DNA from: Neobacillus driksii
GTDB lineage: Bacteria > Bacillota > Bacilli > Bacillales > Cytobacillaceae
Direction: 5' to 3'
NCBI RefSeq assembly: GCF_013409995.1
Contig: NZ_JACCBX010000015.1
Coordinates: forward strand, 80,457 to 144,456
DNA: 64,000 bases
This document shows, in pieces, positions 25,933 through 34,671 of this stretch (position 1 is its first letter; each line of letters opens with the position of its first letter). The notes under the pieces are model-generated. The model did no database searches. It was not told the origin of the DNA and saw only the letters and a program-made list of their open reading frames with translations. A program made the translations under genes and the position numbers.

Positions 25933-26343
25933 TTGAGTCACAGACAAATTCACAGCTCACTAAAAGTATTACTGGTTTCAAATTTAGAAAAGTCAAAGCA
26001 TTATTATAGGGAAGTCTTAGGCTGCGAGGTAACAGAATGGTGGGTGATTCGAGATGGTTTCACGGGATTAGCTATTAAGTTACTTCAAGCTGATTCTCCT
26101 GAAGATGTCAGTCCAAACAGATGCGCAAGAGGATATAATCAAACTGCTCCAGATGTTTATTGTTATGTAGAGAACTGGACTGCACTCGACGAACTACATG
26201 CGGAATTTAAAGAAAAAGGTGCCAAAATTGTCATCGAACCCTGGATTGATAAAGAGGCTGGTCCATGGAAGGAATTTGCTATTGTCGATCCTGATAATTA
26301 TTGCATTGCCTTTGGCGGTACCAATGAAAACCAACAGATTTAA
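25933..26343 (+). CDS. VOC/glyoxalase-family protein
   Basis: TTG 25933, with GAGG 10-12 bases ahead, is the likely start; the open frame from 25882 adds 17 unlikely residues. The product (about 136 residues) reads HSSLKVLLVSNLEKSKHYYR, GCEVTEWWVIRDGFTGLAIK, DVYCYVENWTALDELHAEFK, ending WKEFAIVDPDNYCIAFGG. This is a normal glyoxalase/dioxygenase-superfamily layout with a C-terminal Asp/Glu-side metal strand. The stop codon is embedded in a copy of the dispersed palindrome (26341-26358). Confidence 0.8.
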   Translation: MSHRQIHSSLKVLLVSNLEKSKHYYREVLGCEVTEWWVIRDGFTGLAIKLLQADSPEDVSPNRCARGYNQTAPDVYCYVENWTALDELHAEFKEKGAKIVIEPWIDKEAGPWKEFAIVDPDNYCIAFGGTNENQQI

Positions 26344-26358
26344 TCAAACGTTTAATTA
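26341..26358. repeat. Dispersed palindrome, copy 2 (17 of 18 bases)
   Basis: TAATCAAACGTTTAATTA. Its first three bases are the stop codon of the VOC gene. Confidence 0.75.
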
Positions 26359-26376
26359 GTATTTATTTACATCATA

Positions 26377-26414
26377 TTTATAAAGGAGCTTGATTGCCAA
26401 GCTCCTTTATAAAT
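26377..26414. terminator. Bidirectional terminator
   Basis: TTTATAAAGGAGCTTG pairs with CAAGCTCCTTTATAAA between the convergent VOC and azoR genes. Confidence 0.88.
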
Positions 26415-26425
26415 ATGGTTAATTA

Positions 26426-27058
26426 TTAAACTGCCACTGCCGATAATTTCTTTGCTGCTTCTTTTACCTTTTCTAAACCTTCAGCAATAATCTTTTCTGC
26501 TTGTGCAGGCATTGCATTATGGCCTTCAATAATCACTTCGTCGACGATTTCCATACCGAATACGCCGCCAACCACGTTTTTAATATAAGTAGCCGCCATT
26601 TCCATTGGTGCTGCTTCTGGTGTTGAGTAAACCCCGCCGCGAGCACTTAGGATTACTGCCTTTTTATCTGTCATTAATTGTACAAGTTGACCATTTTCAT
26701 CGTACTTGAAAGTGAAACCAGCTTGGTATACATAGTCAATGAAAGTTTGTAATGGTGCTGGGATAGTTAGGTTCCATAATGGGAATGCAAATACAACTAA
26801 GTCAGCTGCAGTAAGAGCATCCATTGCCTTTTGTTTTGCAGCAAGAAGACGCTTTTCAAGATCTGTCATTTCTTCGCCTGATTGTAATTTACCGAAAGCA
26901 TTGAATAAATCCTGGCCAAAATAAGGCATATCTTCCGCGAAAACATCAAAAGTTGTGACATTTACACCTTCTACGTTTTCCATAAAAGTTTCATACATTT
27001 TACTTGATACAGCCTCGGAAGCTGGACGATTATTTGCTTTCACTACTAAAACATTCAT
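26426..27058 (-). CDS. azoR: FMN-dependent NADH-azoreductase
   Basis: A 210-residue flavodoxin-fold protein starting MNVLVVKANNRPASEAVSSK. It has the FMN-contact motif VFAFPLWNLTIPAPLQTFID and then YVYQAGFTFKYDENGQLV. ILSARGGVYSTPEAAPMEMA contains the conserved SxGG loop. AzoR enzymes reduce azo dyes and quinones in two-electron steps, limiting thiol stress. A textbook sigma-A promoter sits upstream (27119-27147). No regulator gene is adjacent. Confidence 0.92.
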   Translation of the reverse strand: MNVLVVKANNRPASEAVSSKMYETFMENVEGVNVTTFDVFAEDMPYFGQDLFNAFGKLQSGEEMTDLEKRLLAAKQKAMDALTAADLVVFAFPLWNLTIPAPLQTFIDYVYQAGFTFKYDENGQLVQLMTDKKAVILSARGGVYSTPEAAPMEMAATYIKNVVGGVFGMEIVDEVIIEGHNAMPAQAEKIIAEGLEKVKEAAKKLSAVAV

Positions 27059-27118
27059 TTATATAAATCTCCTTTTTATCTTTAATTTTACTATTTTCAA
27101 ATCATTTATCTCGAATTA

Positions 27119-27147
27119 ATAATATATTAATCTATTATTCCTGTCAA
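27119..27147 (-). promoter_or_regulatory. Sigma-A promoter of azoR
   Basis: On the minus strand TTGACA (27147-27142) and TATTAT (27124-27119) are separated by exactly 17 bases. An inverted pair AGGTATT...AATACCT lies just upstream (about 27163-27193) and could bind a regulator. Confidence 0.75.
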
Positions 27148-27351
27148 TTAAACTTGTATAGTAGGTATTACCTATTTTAGATAATAAATACCTGATAAAA
27201 AAGTCTTATGTATTTATATTAACCCCAACATATTATTCTTAGATATTTAATTTATCTTAATCCCCGGTTAAAAGGTCGTTGAAAGCCAATGAGATTAGTC
27301 GTTCATAAGAATTTCCATAAAAAACATCATTCTATAACAGAGCCTATTTAT

Positions 27352-27392
27352 AAAAAAAACACCCTTATCTTCGACTTAGATAAGAGTGTTTA
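27352..27392 (-). terminator. Terminator of the transaldolase gene
   Basis: AAACACCCTTATCT and AGATAAGAGTGTTT pair; minus-strand TTTTTT follows. Confidence 0.85.
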
Positions 27393-27440
27393 CGACGTTC
27401 TCCCTCTTTAGGAGATTCGCCCTTATGTTGTATACAAATT

Positions 27441-28100
27441 TTAAACGGTTTTCCAGTCAGCTGCAAATTTTTCAAGACCTTGGTCTGTTAACGGATGTTT
27501 TGATAATTGCTCAATAACCTTAAATGGAATGGTTGCAATATGAGCTCCTGCCAATGCCACACGTGTAACATGATCAGGGTGACGAACTGAAGCAGCAATG
27601 ATTTGTGAATCCAAGCCTTGAACTTGGAACATCTTTGCGATTTTTGCAACTAATTCTACACCATCTTCGTTAATATCATCTAAACGACCTAAGAATGGTG
27701 AAACATATGTAGCTCCTGCACGTGCAGCTAGTAATGCTTGGTTGACACTAAAAATAAGGGTAACGTTTGTTTTAACACCTTTTTTCGTTAAATAGCGGCA
27801 AGCCTCTAATCCATCAAGTGTCATTGGAAGTTTAATGGTAATATTCTTATCGCCGCCGTTAATTTTAATAAGCTCATTAGCTTCTGCAATCATTTGTTCA
27901 GCTGTCAAAGCGTTTGGAGTTACTTCAGCAGATACAGACTCAACCTCTGGTACAGCATTTAAGATTTCAGCGATACGATCTTCGAATTTCACACCTTCTT
28001 TAGCTACTAAAGACGGGTTTGTTGTTACTCCTGATAGCACGCCAATTTTATAGGCTTTTTTAATTTCTTCAAGATTTGCAGTATCGATAAAAAATTTCAT
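27441..28100 (-). CDS. tal: Transaldolase (short TalC/fructose-6-phosphate aldolase-like type)
   Basis: The 219-residue product begins MKFFIDTANLEEIKKAYKIG, then VLSGVTTNPSLVAKEG. Active-site strands are visible as NITIKLPMTLDGLEACRYL (Schiff-base Lys) and KTNVTLIFSVNQALLAARAG then YVSPFLGRLDD. The short length fits B. subtilis YwjH-type transaldolase rather than the long TalB form. It interconverts pentose-phosphate and glycolytic sugars. rpiA, another pentose-phosphate gene, is on the same strand 338 bases upstream. Confidence 0.92.
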   Translation of the reverse strand: MKFFIDTANLEEIKKAYKIGVLSGVTTNPSLVAKEGVKFEDRIAEILNAVPEVESVSAEVTPNALTAEQMIAEANELIKINGGDKNITIKLPMTLDGLEACRYLTKKGVKTNVTLIFSVNQALLAARAGATYVSPFLGRLDDINEDGVELVAKIAKMFQVQGLDSQIIAASVRHPDHVTRVALAGAHIATIPFKVIEQLSKHPLTDQGLEKFAADWKTV

Positions 28101-28438
28101 TAACTTTTTCCTCCAATTTTTTTAAATATATGATTATTTTAACTCTTTCCGACAGCATGTCCACTAAAATCGTCTCTTAAGCACCACAATTTTACCAGCT
28201 AGGTGTCATCCCTAGAAGAACGATAGCGTATTATTAAGAACAATGCAATGACTGGTGTTGCTTTTTATATGGGCTAAAGTTTGACATCCGACCATTTTAC
28301 TTCACTAAAGTAATACAGAAACCCTTTATTTTCTTTATAATTTGAATAATTTAAATAAAGCAATCTCAGTCAAATTAGCCCGCCGCGAATTTATAAATAA
28401 GTTAACGATAGTTCCAATTTTAGCCTCTTAATTTGTGC
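28101..28438. other. Intergenic region, no gene seen
   Basis: About 340 bp between rpiA and the transaldolase gene. It is AT-rich with no convincing ORF, hairpin terminator or riboswitch. The transaldolase ribosome site (rc of the sequence at 28105-28112) is close to its start. Confidence 0.5.
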
Positions 28439-29107
28439 TTATTTACGGAATACAGTTACAAGTTTCTTATCAATAATGGTAATAACAGCTTCTGCCATTC
28501 CAACAAATAATCCATTATCTACCACACCAGGTATGAGGTTTAGATTTTTCTCTAATTCTTTTGGCTCCTTAATTTCTTGAAACTTGGTGTCCAAAATATA
28601 ATTACCATTATCCGTAAGGAAAGGTTTCCCTTGTTGCTGTCGTAATTCCGTTTTTCCGCCAAGATCCCGGATATGCTTTATTGTCATTCCTAATCCAAAA
28701 GGGACCACCTCTACTGGCAGTGGAAAGGTTCCTAATGTGTCGACATTCTTGTGAGAGTCTGCAATGACAATAAAAGTTTTAGCAGATGCAGCAATAATTT
28801 TCTCTCTTAAAAGGGCTCCGCCGCCGCCTTTAATAAGATTAAGGTCTGCATCGACTTCATCCGCTCCATCAACAGCTACATCAATTTGCTCTATTTCATT
28901 GAATGAAACTAGTGGGATTCCAAGCTCGTTTGCTAATGTTTCTGTTTTCTTAGAAGTAGGGACTCCTTTAATGTTTAGCCCTTGCTGGACTAATTCGCCG
29001 AGTTTAAAAGTGAAATAATATGCAGTTGACCCTGTACCCAGTCCGACTATCATCCCATCTTTCACGAACTCTATAGCTTTTTCTCCAATGACTTTCTTTT
29101 CATTCAA
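28439..29107 (-). CDS. rpiA: Ribose-5-phosphate isomerase A
   Basis: The 222-residue protein has the RpiA hallmarks MIVGLGTGSTAYYFTFKLGE, then DVAVDGADEVDADLNLIKGG then GGALLREKIIAASAKTFIVI, supplying the catalytic Glu/Lys region. VVPFGLGMTIKHIRDLGG is also typical. It interconverts ribose 5-phosphate and ribulose 5-phosphate in the pentose phosphate pathway. Length is normal. The window also encodes an RpiB-family protein at 37904-38380, in a sugar operon. Confidence 0.95.
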   Translation of the reverse strand: MNEKKVIGEKAIEFVKDGMIVGLGTGSTAYYFTFKLGELVQQGLNIKGVPTSKKTETLANELGIPLVSFNEIEQIDVAVDGADEVDADLNLIKGGGGALLREKIIAASAKTFIVIADSHKNVDTLGTFPLPVEVVPFGLGMTIKHIRDLGGKTELRQQQGKPFLTDNGNYILDTKFQEIKEPKELEKNLNLIPGVVDNGLFVGMAEAVITIIDKKLVTVFRK

Positions 29108-29336
29108 TGCTTTGTCCCCCTTCTACGAAGCAAGATACTACATTGATAATTTGTCCTTTATTAATAAAATTCACTCCATCCAAAGCTGGATCGCGTGATA
29201 TACTTTTTTTATTCTGGATCCCCTTCGAAAGTTGTATATTTTCTTGATGAGGTGGAAAAGACTAAATCGCAATATCACTGATCATGAGATTTTCTAATCG
29301 TTACGTTCCAAAAAACAATTACATGGAGAGATAAAG

Positions 29337-29777
29337 ATGAAAATTTATGTTGATGCTGACGCTTGTCCTGTAAAAGATATTATTATCTCTGAAGGTATCA
29401 ATGCTGATATTCCTGTTATTCTTGTTACTAGCTTTTCTCATTTTTCAAGTGCGGAACAACCATCTGGCGTCGAAACCATTTATGTTGACTCTGGAGCAGA
29501 TGCTGCCGATTATCGGATTATGAAATTGGCAAAAAAGGGAGATATAATCGTTACGCAAGATTATGGTCTGGCTTCGCTAGGCTTAGCAAAAGGGTGTACG
29601 GTTCTGCACCATACTGGGTATAGTTATACAAATGAAAACATTGACCAATTATTACAAACACGTTATTTGAGTGCGATGGCTCGAAAAGGCGGAAAACGCA
29701 CAAAGGGGCCAAAACCATTTACAGCAGAAGATAGAGAGAAATTTAAGAGGCTTTTTAAAAGCGCGATTTCATCTTAA
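29337..29777 (+). CDS. YaiI/YqxD family (DUF188) protein
   Basis: A 146-residue protein beginning MKIYVDADACPVKDIIISEG. It has the paired acidic residues DADACPVK and DSGADAADYRI that mark this NYN/PIN-like family, plus GDIIVTQDYGLASLGLAKGC and GKRTKGPKPFTAEDREKF. These proteins are thought to be nucleases because of their PIN-like acidic pocket; their physiological role is unknown. GGAGAG precedes the ATG. The gene stands alone. Confidence 0.9.
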   Translation: MKIYVDADACPVKDIIISEGINADIPVILVTSFSHFSSAEQPSGVETIYVDSGADAADYRIMKLAKKGDIIVTQDYGLASLGLAKGCTVLHHTGYSYTNENIDQLLQTRYLSAMARKGGKRTKGPKPFTAEDREKFKRLFKSAISS

Positions 29778-29902
29778 AATTATGTCTACATATTTAAAGA
29801 AAACCCCAAGAAAAAAATACAAAGGATGCCAGCCTGACCAAACCAATGCTTCTGCCCCCGTTTTTCTTTCCTCGATCCCCTTGCATTTTTTATTGGCCTT
29901 TC

Positions 29903-31165
29903 CTATACTGCAGCCTCATCTCGATATTGAGAGGGAGATCTTCCTGTTTCTTTTTTAAAGACTCTTGCAAAGTATGAAGGATCTTCGTAACCTACCGTCC
30001 AGGCAATTTCCTCAACGGATAGATTCTCTGTTTTCAACAAATGTTTAGCTTGATTTATTCGTAACATTTGCTGGTAAGCAGTTAGGGTCATCTTTGTTTC
30101 TTCTTTAAATTTTCGGGCGAGATGACTCGGATGGGTAGACAGCTTTGCTGCCAACTCTTCTTTATTGATTTGCTTATTATAAAAACTGTGGATATACTCC
30201 AACACCTGTTGCGTTATGTATGTGTAATTACTTAATGAATTTGAGACAACTAAATCACAATATTCCTCAATCATTCGATCTTCTAATTGCTGCAGTGTTT
30301 CTACTTGATTTGCATTTTCTATTTCATAAGCATATTTTTCTGAGATCCGATGAATCATGATGGCCGGTATTTGACTATTTCTCGCAGACGTACGCAGCAA
30401 GGTGTTTAAGATTATCGCGACATTTTTGAGTCGGCGTAACGGCTGGTTGGGAAAACGCTCTGAAAAAGAAAACAGCATATTTTTGGAATTGATTAGTGCC
30501 AACGCTGTATTTTTATCGCCACGTTCCACAGCATGCATAAAATCTTTTTCTGTCTTATACCTTAATTTAACAATTTCTGCCTCTTCATCAACGTTAAGGT
30601 GGGCCTCCTGAATAACAGAACCGCTGATTTTATTAGCTAAAATAACGAATGGGGCCAATTCCTGCTCCATCATGTTTGTAAACTGCTGAAGGACACTTCC
30701 ATAACTGCTTGCCTGGTCAACAGTTAGTACATATATTTTATCTGCTATCAGCCTTAAATCTTCACTTTGTGCACTAGAGAGACGATATTCGTTCGATAAA
30801 CGGTATAGACTCGGTGTCTTATCAAGATAAGGGCCAATAATAACGGTATAGGCTTCCTCTTTTTGGCTGAAGGAATATCCGAAATAATGAAGGTCCCATT
30901 CGTTTATATAGGAATATAGCTGCCCGTGCAGCTCCATATTGTCATATAAAAATAAAACATCTCTATCCCCTGAACCAGGCATGAATGCTGGGATCGAAAT
31001 CATTTCATGATAATAAACAAGCTCCCGATTTTGATTTAATATATATGTATTTAAATTGGTTATATGTTGCAGTTTCATTGCCGTTGAGACGATTTTTAAT
31101 TGTTCCAGCGCTACTTCCTCCAAATGGACTGTTGCAAAAAACCTTTTCAGTCCGGATATTATCAA
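29903..31165 (-). CDS. AraC-family regulator with long N-terminal sensing region
   Basis: The 420-residue protein ends in an AraC DNA-binding domain: INKEELAAKLSTHPSHLARK, FKEETKMTLTAYQQML, and SVEEIAWTVGYEDPSYFARV then FKKETGRSPSQYRDE. The first 310 or so residues form a soluble sensing region with no membrane segment and no family I can name. It is transcribed away from the PTS IIC-IIA gene with about 150 bases between them. This divergent layout suggests that it activates that gene in response to the transported sugar. Confidence 0.85.
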   Translation of the reverse strand: MIISGLKRFFATVHLEEVALEQLKIVSTAMKLQHITNLNTYILNQNRELVYYHEMISIPAFMPGSGDRDVLFLYDNMELHGQLYSYINEWDLHYFGYSFSQKEEAYTVIIGPYLDKTPSLYRLSNEYRLSSAQSEDLRLIADKIYVLTVDQASSYGSVLQQFTNMMEQELAPFVILANKISGSVIQEAHLNVDEEAEIVKLRYKTEKDFMHAVERGDKNTALALINSKNMLFSFSERFPNQPLRRLKNVAIILNTLLRTSARNSQIPAIMIHRISEKYAYEIENANQVETLQQLEDRMIEEYCDLVVSNSLSNYTYITQQVLEYIHSFYNKQINKEELAAKLSTHPSHLARKFKEETKMTLTAYQQMLRINQAKHLLKTENLSVEEIAWTVGYEDPSYFARVFKKETGRSPSQYRDEAAV

Positions 31166-31238
31166 ATGAATCCTACTGATAAATTTTTGTATTCATTATA
31201 CTAATAGTGCAACACCGGTTCAATTTACACAGTGAAAA

Positions 31239-31252
31239 TGAAAGCGGTAAAA
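31239..31252 (+). promoter_or_regulatory. Candidate CcpA (cre) site upstream of the PTS gene
   Basis: TGAAAGCGGTAAAA fits TGNAANCGNWNNCA with one mismatch, in the AraC/PTS divergent region. This is consistent with catabolite control of a sugar gene. Confidence 0.4.
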
Positions 31253-31312
31253 GTTTTTTTAAAGTTGAAATTAATTTAGGAAACGAAAGTAAAAGATATA
31301 AGATATGGGAGT

Positions 31313-32917
31313 GTGAAAACAACTATGAGCCATCAAAAACAAAATCATCCTGATCAATCTAAAGAAACGAAATTAGCGAAAGTATTAGACATCATCTCAG
31401 GAAGTTTCGCCCCAATTATCGGCGTTCTCGCCGGTGCTGGACTCTTAAAGGCAATGTTATCAGTTTTAACCACAATCGGCTGGCTTTCAAATGAAAGCGG
31501 TGCCTATATCATCTTATCAGCGGCAGGAGATGCTATTTTTCATTTTCTTCCATTGTTTCTCGGGATATCCATTGCCCTTAAACTAGGTGCCAACGGATAT
31601 GTTGGCGGTGTTATTGGTGCTTCTTTGCTGACTCCTGAAATTATGCACCTTGTAGAAAACGATGTGAAGAGAATCGACTTTTTTGGCCTTCCTGTCTTAT
31701 TAGCAGATTATTCTTCTACTGTTTTTCCAATCTTTATTGCCATTTTTGTTTATGCAGGACTAGATAGGTTATTAAAGAAAGTCATTTATAAAGATATCCA
31801 AATGTTTATCAACCCTATGATTTCTCTAATCATTCTCGTTCCATTAACCATGCTTGTGTTTGGTCCTATCGGAACACTTCTCGGAGAAGGATTAGGTTCG
31901 GTGATTAGCTTCCTAAGTGACAAAAGCGGTCTTTTAGCAGGGGCAGTTTTAGGTGCTTCATGGACTTTCTTAACCATAATGGGATTGCATTGGACGATTA
32001 TTCCATTAGCTATTGTTAATCTCGCAACTGGTCCAGACCCTATTATTGCTATGGCAGCTGCAGCTCCTTTTGCCCAAGTGGGAATAGGCATTGCAGTTTT
32101 CCTAAAGACACGTGATAAAGATTTGAAGGCTTTAGCAGCAAGTGGAATCGTACCTGGTGCTTTAGCTGGTACAACCGAAGCAATTAATTATGGAATCATT
32201 CTTCGCTATCGAAAAACCATGATATATGTTATCATTGCCGCTGCAATAGGCGGGGCATTTAATGGAAGCGTCGGAGTTGTAATGAATGATTTTGTCCTTC
32301 CAAGTGTACTTTCCATTCCTGCGTTTACACCGGTTTGGGAATATTTAATTGGAATTGGCGCTGCTTTTGTCATCGGATTTCTATTGACCTACCTCCTTGG
32401 ATATGAAAGCAAACATTCAAAAGTAGATGATGGTTTTACTCAAAATATTTTTGGTATACCCTCATCAGAAACGATCAAGAGTCCATTACGTGGTAAGGTT
32501 GTTCCATTAAGTGCTATTAACGCCCCATTATTTGCAACCGAAACGGTAGGTAAAGGAATAGCGATTGAACCGGAAGCTGGCAAGATTTATTCACCTGTTG
32601 ATGGAGTAATTACGACCCAATTTCCTACTGGACATGCTGTTGGCATCACGTCTGAAATTGGTGCTGAGGTGCTAATTTATATTGGGCTTGATACGGTGAA
32701 GCTGAAAGGAAAATACTTTACACCACATTTAAAACAAGGTGATCACATCAAGCAAGGCGACCTGCTGATTGAATTTGAATTAGACCAAATAAAAGCCCAG
32801 GGATTTGAAACAACTACATTGGTGGTTATTACAAATACCAATCAATATATTGACGTTAAAGCCACTACTAGCGAAAGCGTGGAACAAAATGATCAGTTGT
32901 TAAGGTTAACAGTTTAA
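31313..32917 (+). CDS. PTS glucose/beta-glucoside-type IIC-IIA protein lacking IIB, with altered IIA site
   Basis: Residues 1-20 are polar. An EIIC domain (about 20-370) then begins KLAKVLDIISGSFAPIIGVL with about ten membrane segments. An EIIA domain (about 395-534) contains KIYSPVDGVITTQFPTGHAV and EVLIYIGLDTVKLKGKYFTP. In IIA-Glc two His residues 15 apart are needed. Here His 441 (TGHAV) is kept, but the phosphorylated one is Tyr 456 (codon TAT at 32678-32680; the usual pattern is LIHIGIDTV). No IIB domain precedes IIC, unlike BglP (B-C-A). Either GTG 31313 or ATG 31325 could be the start. Classic phosphotransfer by this protein alone looks impossible. Confidence 0.85.
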   Translation: MKTTMSHQKQNHPDQSKETKLAKVLDIISGSFAPIIGVLAGAGLLKAMLSVLTTIGWLSNESGAYIILSAAGDAIFHFLPLFLGISIALKLGANGYVGGVIGASLLTPEIMHLVENDVKRIDFFGLPVLLADYSSTVFPIFIAIFVYAGLDRLLKKVIYKDIQMFINPMISLIILVPLTMLVFGPIGTLLGEGLGSVISFLSDKSGLLAGAVLGASWTFLTIMGLHWTIIPLAIVNLATGPDPIIAMAAAAPFAQVGIGIAVFLKTRDKDLKALAASGIVPGALAGTTEAINYGIILRYRKTMIYVIIAAAIGGAFNGSVGVVMNDFVLPSVLSIPAFTPVWEYLIGIGAAFVIGFLLTYLLGYESKHSKVDDGFTQNIFGIPSSETIKSPLRGKVVPLSAINAPLFATETVGKGIAIEPEAGKIYSPVDGVITTQFPTGHAVGITSEIGAEVLIYIGLDTVKLKGKYFTPHLKQGDHIKQGDLLIEFELDQIKAQGFETTTLVVITNTNQYIDVKATTSESVEQNDQLLRLTV

Positions 32918-33045
32918 TTTTTAGGCTTTGTTACAGACAGATGTGGATTCTCACGAAATCCTTATGAAGGACTAATCTCACTGGGAATTCTCCTGATTTG
33001 TCTTTCATCATAATCAACAATGAAATTTATTAAAGCTATTTATTA

Positions 33046-33077
33046 AAGGGTTGGTCCAAATTGGACCAACCCTTTCT
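33046..33077. terminator. Bidirectional terminator
   Basis: AAAGGGTTGGTCC and GGACCAACCCTTT form a near-perfect hairpin after the PTS gene. Confidence 0.88.
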
Positions 33078-33088
33078 GATTGCTTCTC

Positions 33089-33256
33089 TTATTTCAGCAG
33101 TTCTACGAATTCGGTATAGCCAAAATCCTCCGCATAAGTAAATGCAGACATCCCTTCATCATTTTCAAAATTTGGATCCGCCCCATTTTCTAATAATACT
33201 TTTGCTGCATCTAATTGATCATAATTTGCAGCCAGCCTTTTTAAAATTAATTGTAC
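33089..33256 (-). pseudogene. C-terminal fragment of an ankyrin-repeat protein
   Basis: The minus frame encodes AANYDQLDAAKVLLENGADP, then NFENDEGMSAFTYAEDFGYT and EFVELLK-stop. This is a typical ankyrin repeat (AAxxxxxxxVxxLLxxGADPN) with its capping end. The frame opens at 33256 without a start codon, so only about 50 residues survive. The fragment meets another gene fragment at 33257. Confidence 0.75.
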
Positions 33257-33445
33257 TCACTGACCAAAATGACAGTGCTTCCTCTGCCAATCCGGATAGG
33301 AATTATATACACATTTTCTTCCCTCAATCTCTTGCTTACTAATCTCCAGCCAATAATGAATCTGCTGTAACACTAACGCCTCATTCAAGCCAATCCTTGC
33401 CGCCATAGATGGCACTACCATCAGAGGACTTTCATTAATCAACAC
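33257..33445 (-). pseudogene. N-terminal fragment of a phage replication-type protein
   Basis: GTG 33445 to TGA 33257 encodes LINESPLMVVPSMAARIGLN, EALVLQQIHYWLEISKQEIE and CVYNSYPDWQRKH. This matches the opening of phage or plasmid replication initiators of the DnaD-associated type in Bacillus (INESPLxVxPSLAxxIGLNEAxVLQQxHYWL). The normal proteins are several times longer. The frame is cut at the junction with the ankyrin fragment, so it is a prophage scar. Confidence 0.7.
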
Positions 33446-33548
33446 TTTACCTTATTTTACCTGAAATAATTTTATCGAGACAGACTTTAATATATTCAGT
33501 TGTTTATTCGGCTCATCTCCCCTTCGGTGGAAAAACCCTATTCGCCGT

Positions 33549-33586
33549 AAAAAATGCTGCAGATATTTTCGCCTGCAGCATTTTTC
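33549..33586 (-). terminator. Terminator of the sugar ABC operon
   Basis: AAAAATGCTGCAG and CTGCAGCATTTTT form a strong hairpin about 175 bases past the last permease gene. Confidence 0.8.
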
Positions 33587-33761
33587 ATCTTTTTCTTATC
33601 TATTAAAGGAGACATAACGTTTATACTCTACTTCCTATTTATTTCTGTTCAAGTTTATTCACTTTCCGTTTTACCTCTCCAACCTCTTTAAATGCATTAA
33701 TTCCCTAAATTATGTAAAATCATAATTTGGAGGCTGTTTCATTATTCATACTATATTTGGT

Positions 33762-34667
33762 TTATTTCATTCCGGAAGTAGCAATACCTTCTACAATATA
33801 TCGCTGGAAGAAGACAAAAATTAAAAATACTGGCACAATCGACAGTACCGACATGGCAAAAAGCGAGCCAAGAGCAGCTTCTCCACCCGCATCGGTGAAC
33901 ATTCGAAGAGCAAGTGTTACGGTGTATTTTTCTACACCACTGAGGTATAGAAGCTGGCTAAAAAAGTCATTCCAAGTCCAAATGAATGTAAATATGGTGG
34001 TTGTAACGATGGCTGGAACAGTCAGGGGCAATATAATTCGAAAATAGATAGCAATAGGTCCGCATCCATCTATTGTAGCTGCCTCATCCAATTCTCTCGG
34101 TAGTGACCGAATAAATTGAACAGTTAGAAAAATAAAAAATCCATCTACGGCAAAAAACTTCGGCACTACAATTGGCAAAATAGTATTAATCCATTCCAAC
34201 TTATTAAAAATGATGTACTGTGGGACAATAAGTACATGCATCGGAATCATCATCGTCATCATCATCAAAGCAAACCAAATTTTTTTGTGTTTGAATTCCA
34301 ACCGAGCAAATGCATATGCTGTTAGCGAGCAGGACAGGACATTTCCAATCACGGCCAATCCGACCATACTAAATGAATTTAGATAAAAGGTGGCGAACGT
34401 TGTACCTGATGTGCCTTTCCATCCTTTTATGTAATTCGAAAGCGTTAAATCTTTCGGCCAAAGACTGTTATCACTCAGAATACTTTGTGTAGGTTTAAAC
34501 GAGCTGATAATCATCCATAAGATCGGATAAAGCATTATGATTACTCCGACCAGAATGACAGCGTGCAATATTATTTTTTTAAAACGAAATGGACTTGTTA
34601 TCCTTTTTTCCCGTGTCCTCAACATAAACCTATTTTTTTGTTGTTTAATCTGAATTGACTTTTCCAT
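33762..34667 (-). CDS. Sugar ABC transporter permease (CUT1, MalG/MsmG type)
   Basis: A 301-residue protein with about six membrane segments. The EAA loop, which contacts the ATPase, is seen as LPRELDEAATIDGCGPIAIY then FRIILPL. The N-terminus is polar (about residues 1-28) and the C-terminus ends ERYIVEGIATSGMK-like, typical of MalG-type permeases. It is the last gene of the RpiB/ribokinase/ABC operon, 4 bases after the other permease. No ATP-binding gene is present, so it probably uses a shared MsmX-type ATPase encoded elsewhere. Confidence 0.9.
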   Translation of the reverse strand: MEKSIQIKQQKNRFMLRTREKRITSPFRFKKIILHAVILVGVIIMLYPILWMIISSFKPTQSILSDNSLWPKDLTLSNYIKGWKGTSGTTFATFYLNSFSMVGLAVIGNVLSCSLTAYAFARLEFKHKKIWFALMMMTMMIPMHVLIVPQYIIFNKLEWINTILPIVVPKFFAVDGFFIFLTVQFIRSLPRELDEAATIDGCGPIAIYFRIILPLTVPAIVTTTIFTFIWTWNDFFSQLLYLSGVEKYTVTLALRMFTDAGGEAALGSLFAMSVLSIVPVFLIFVFFQRYIVEGIATSGMK

Positions 34668-34671
34668 CTTA

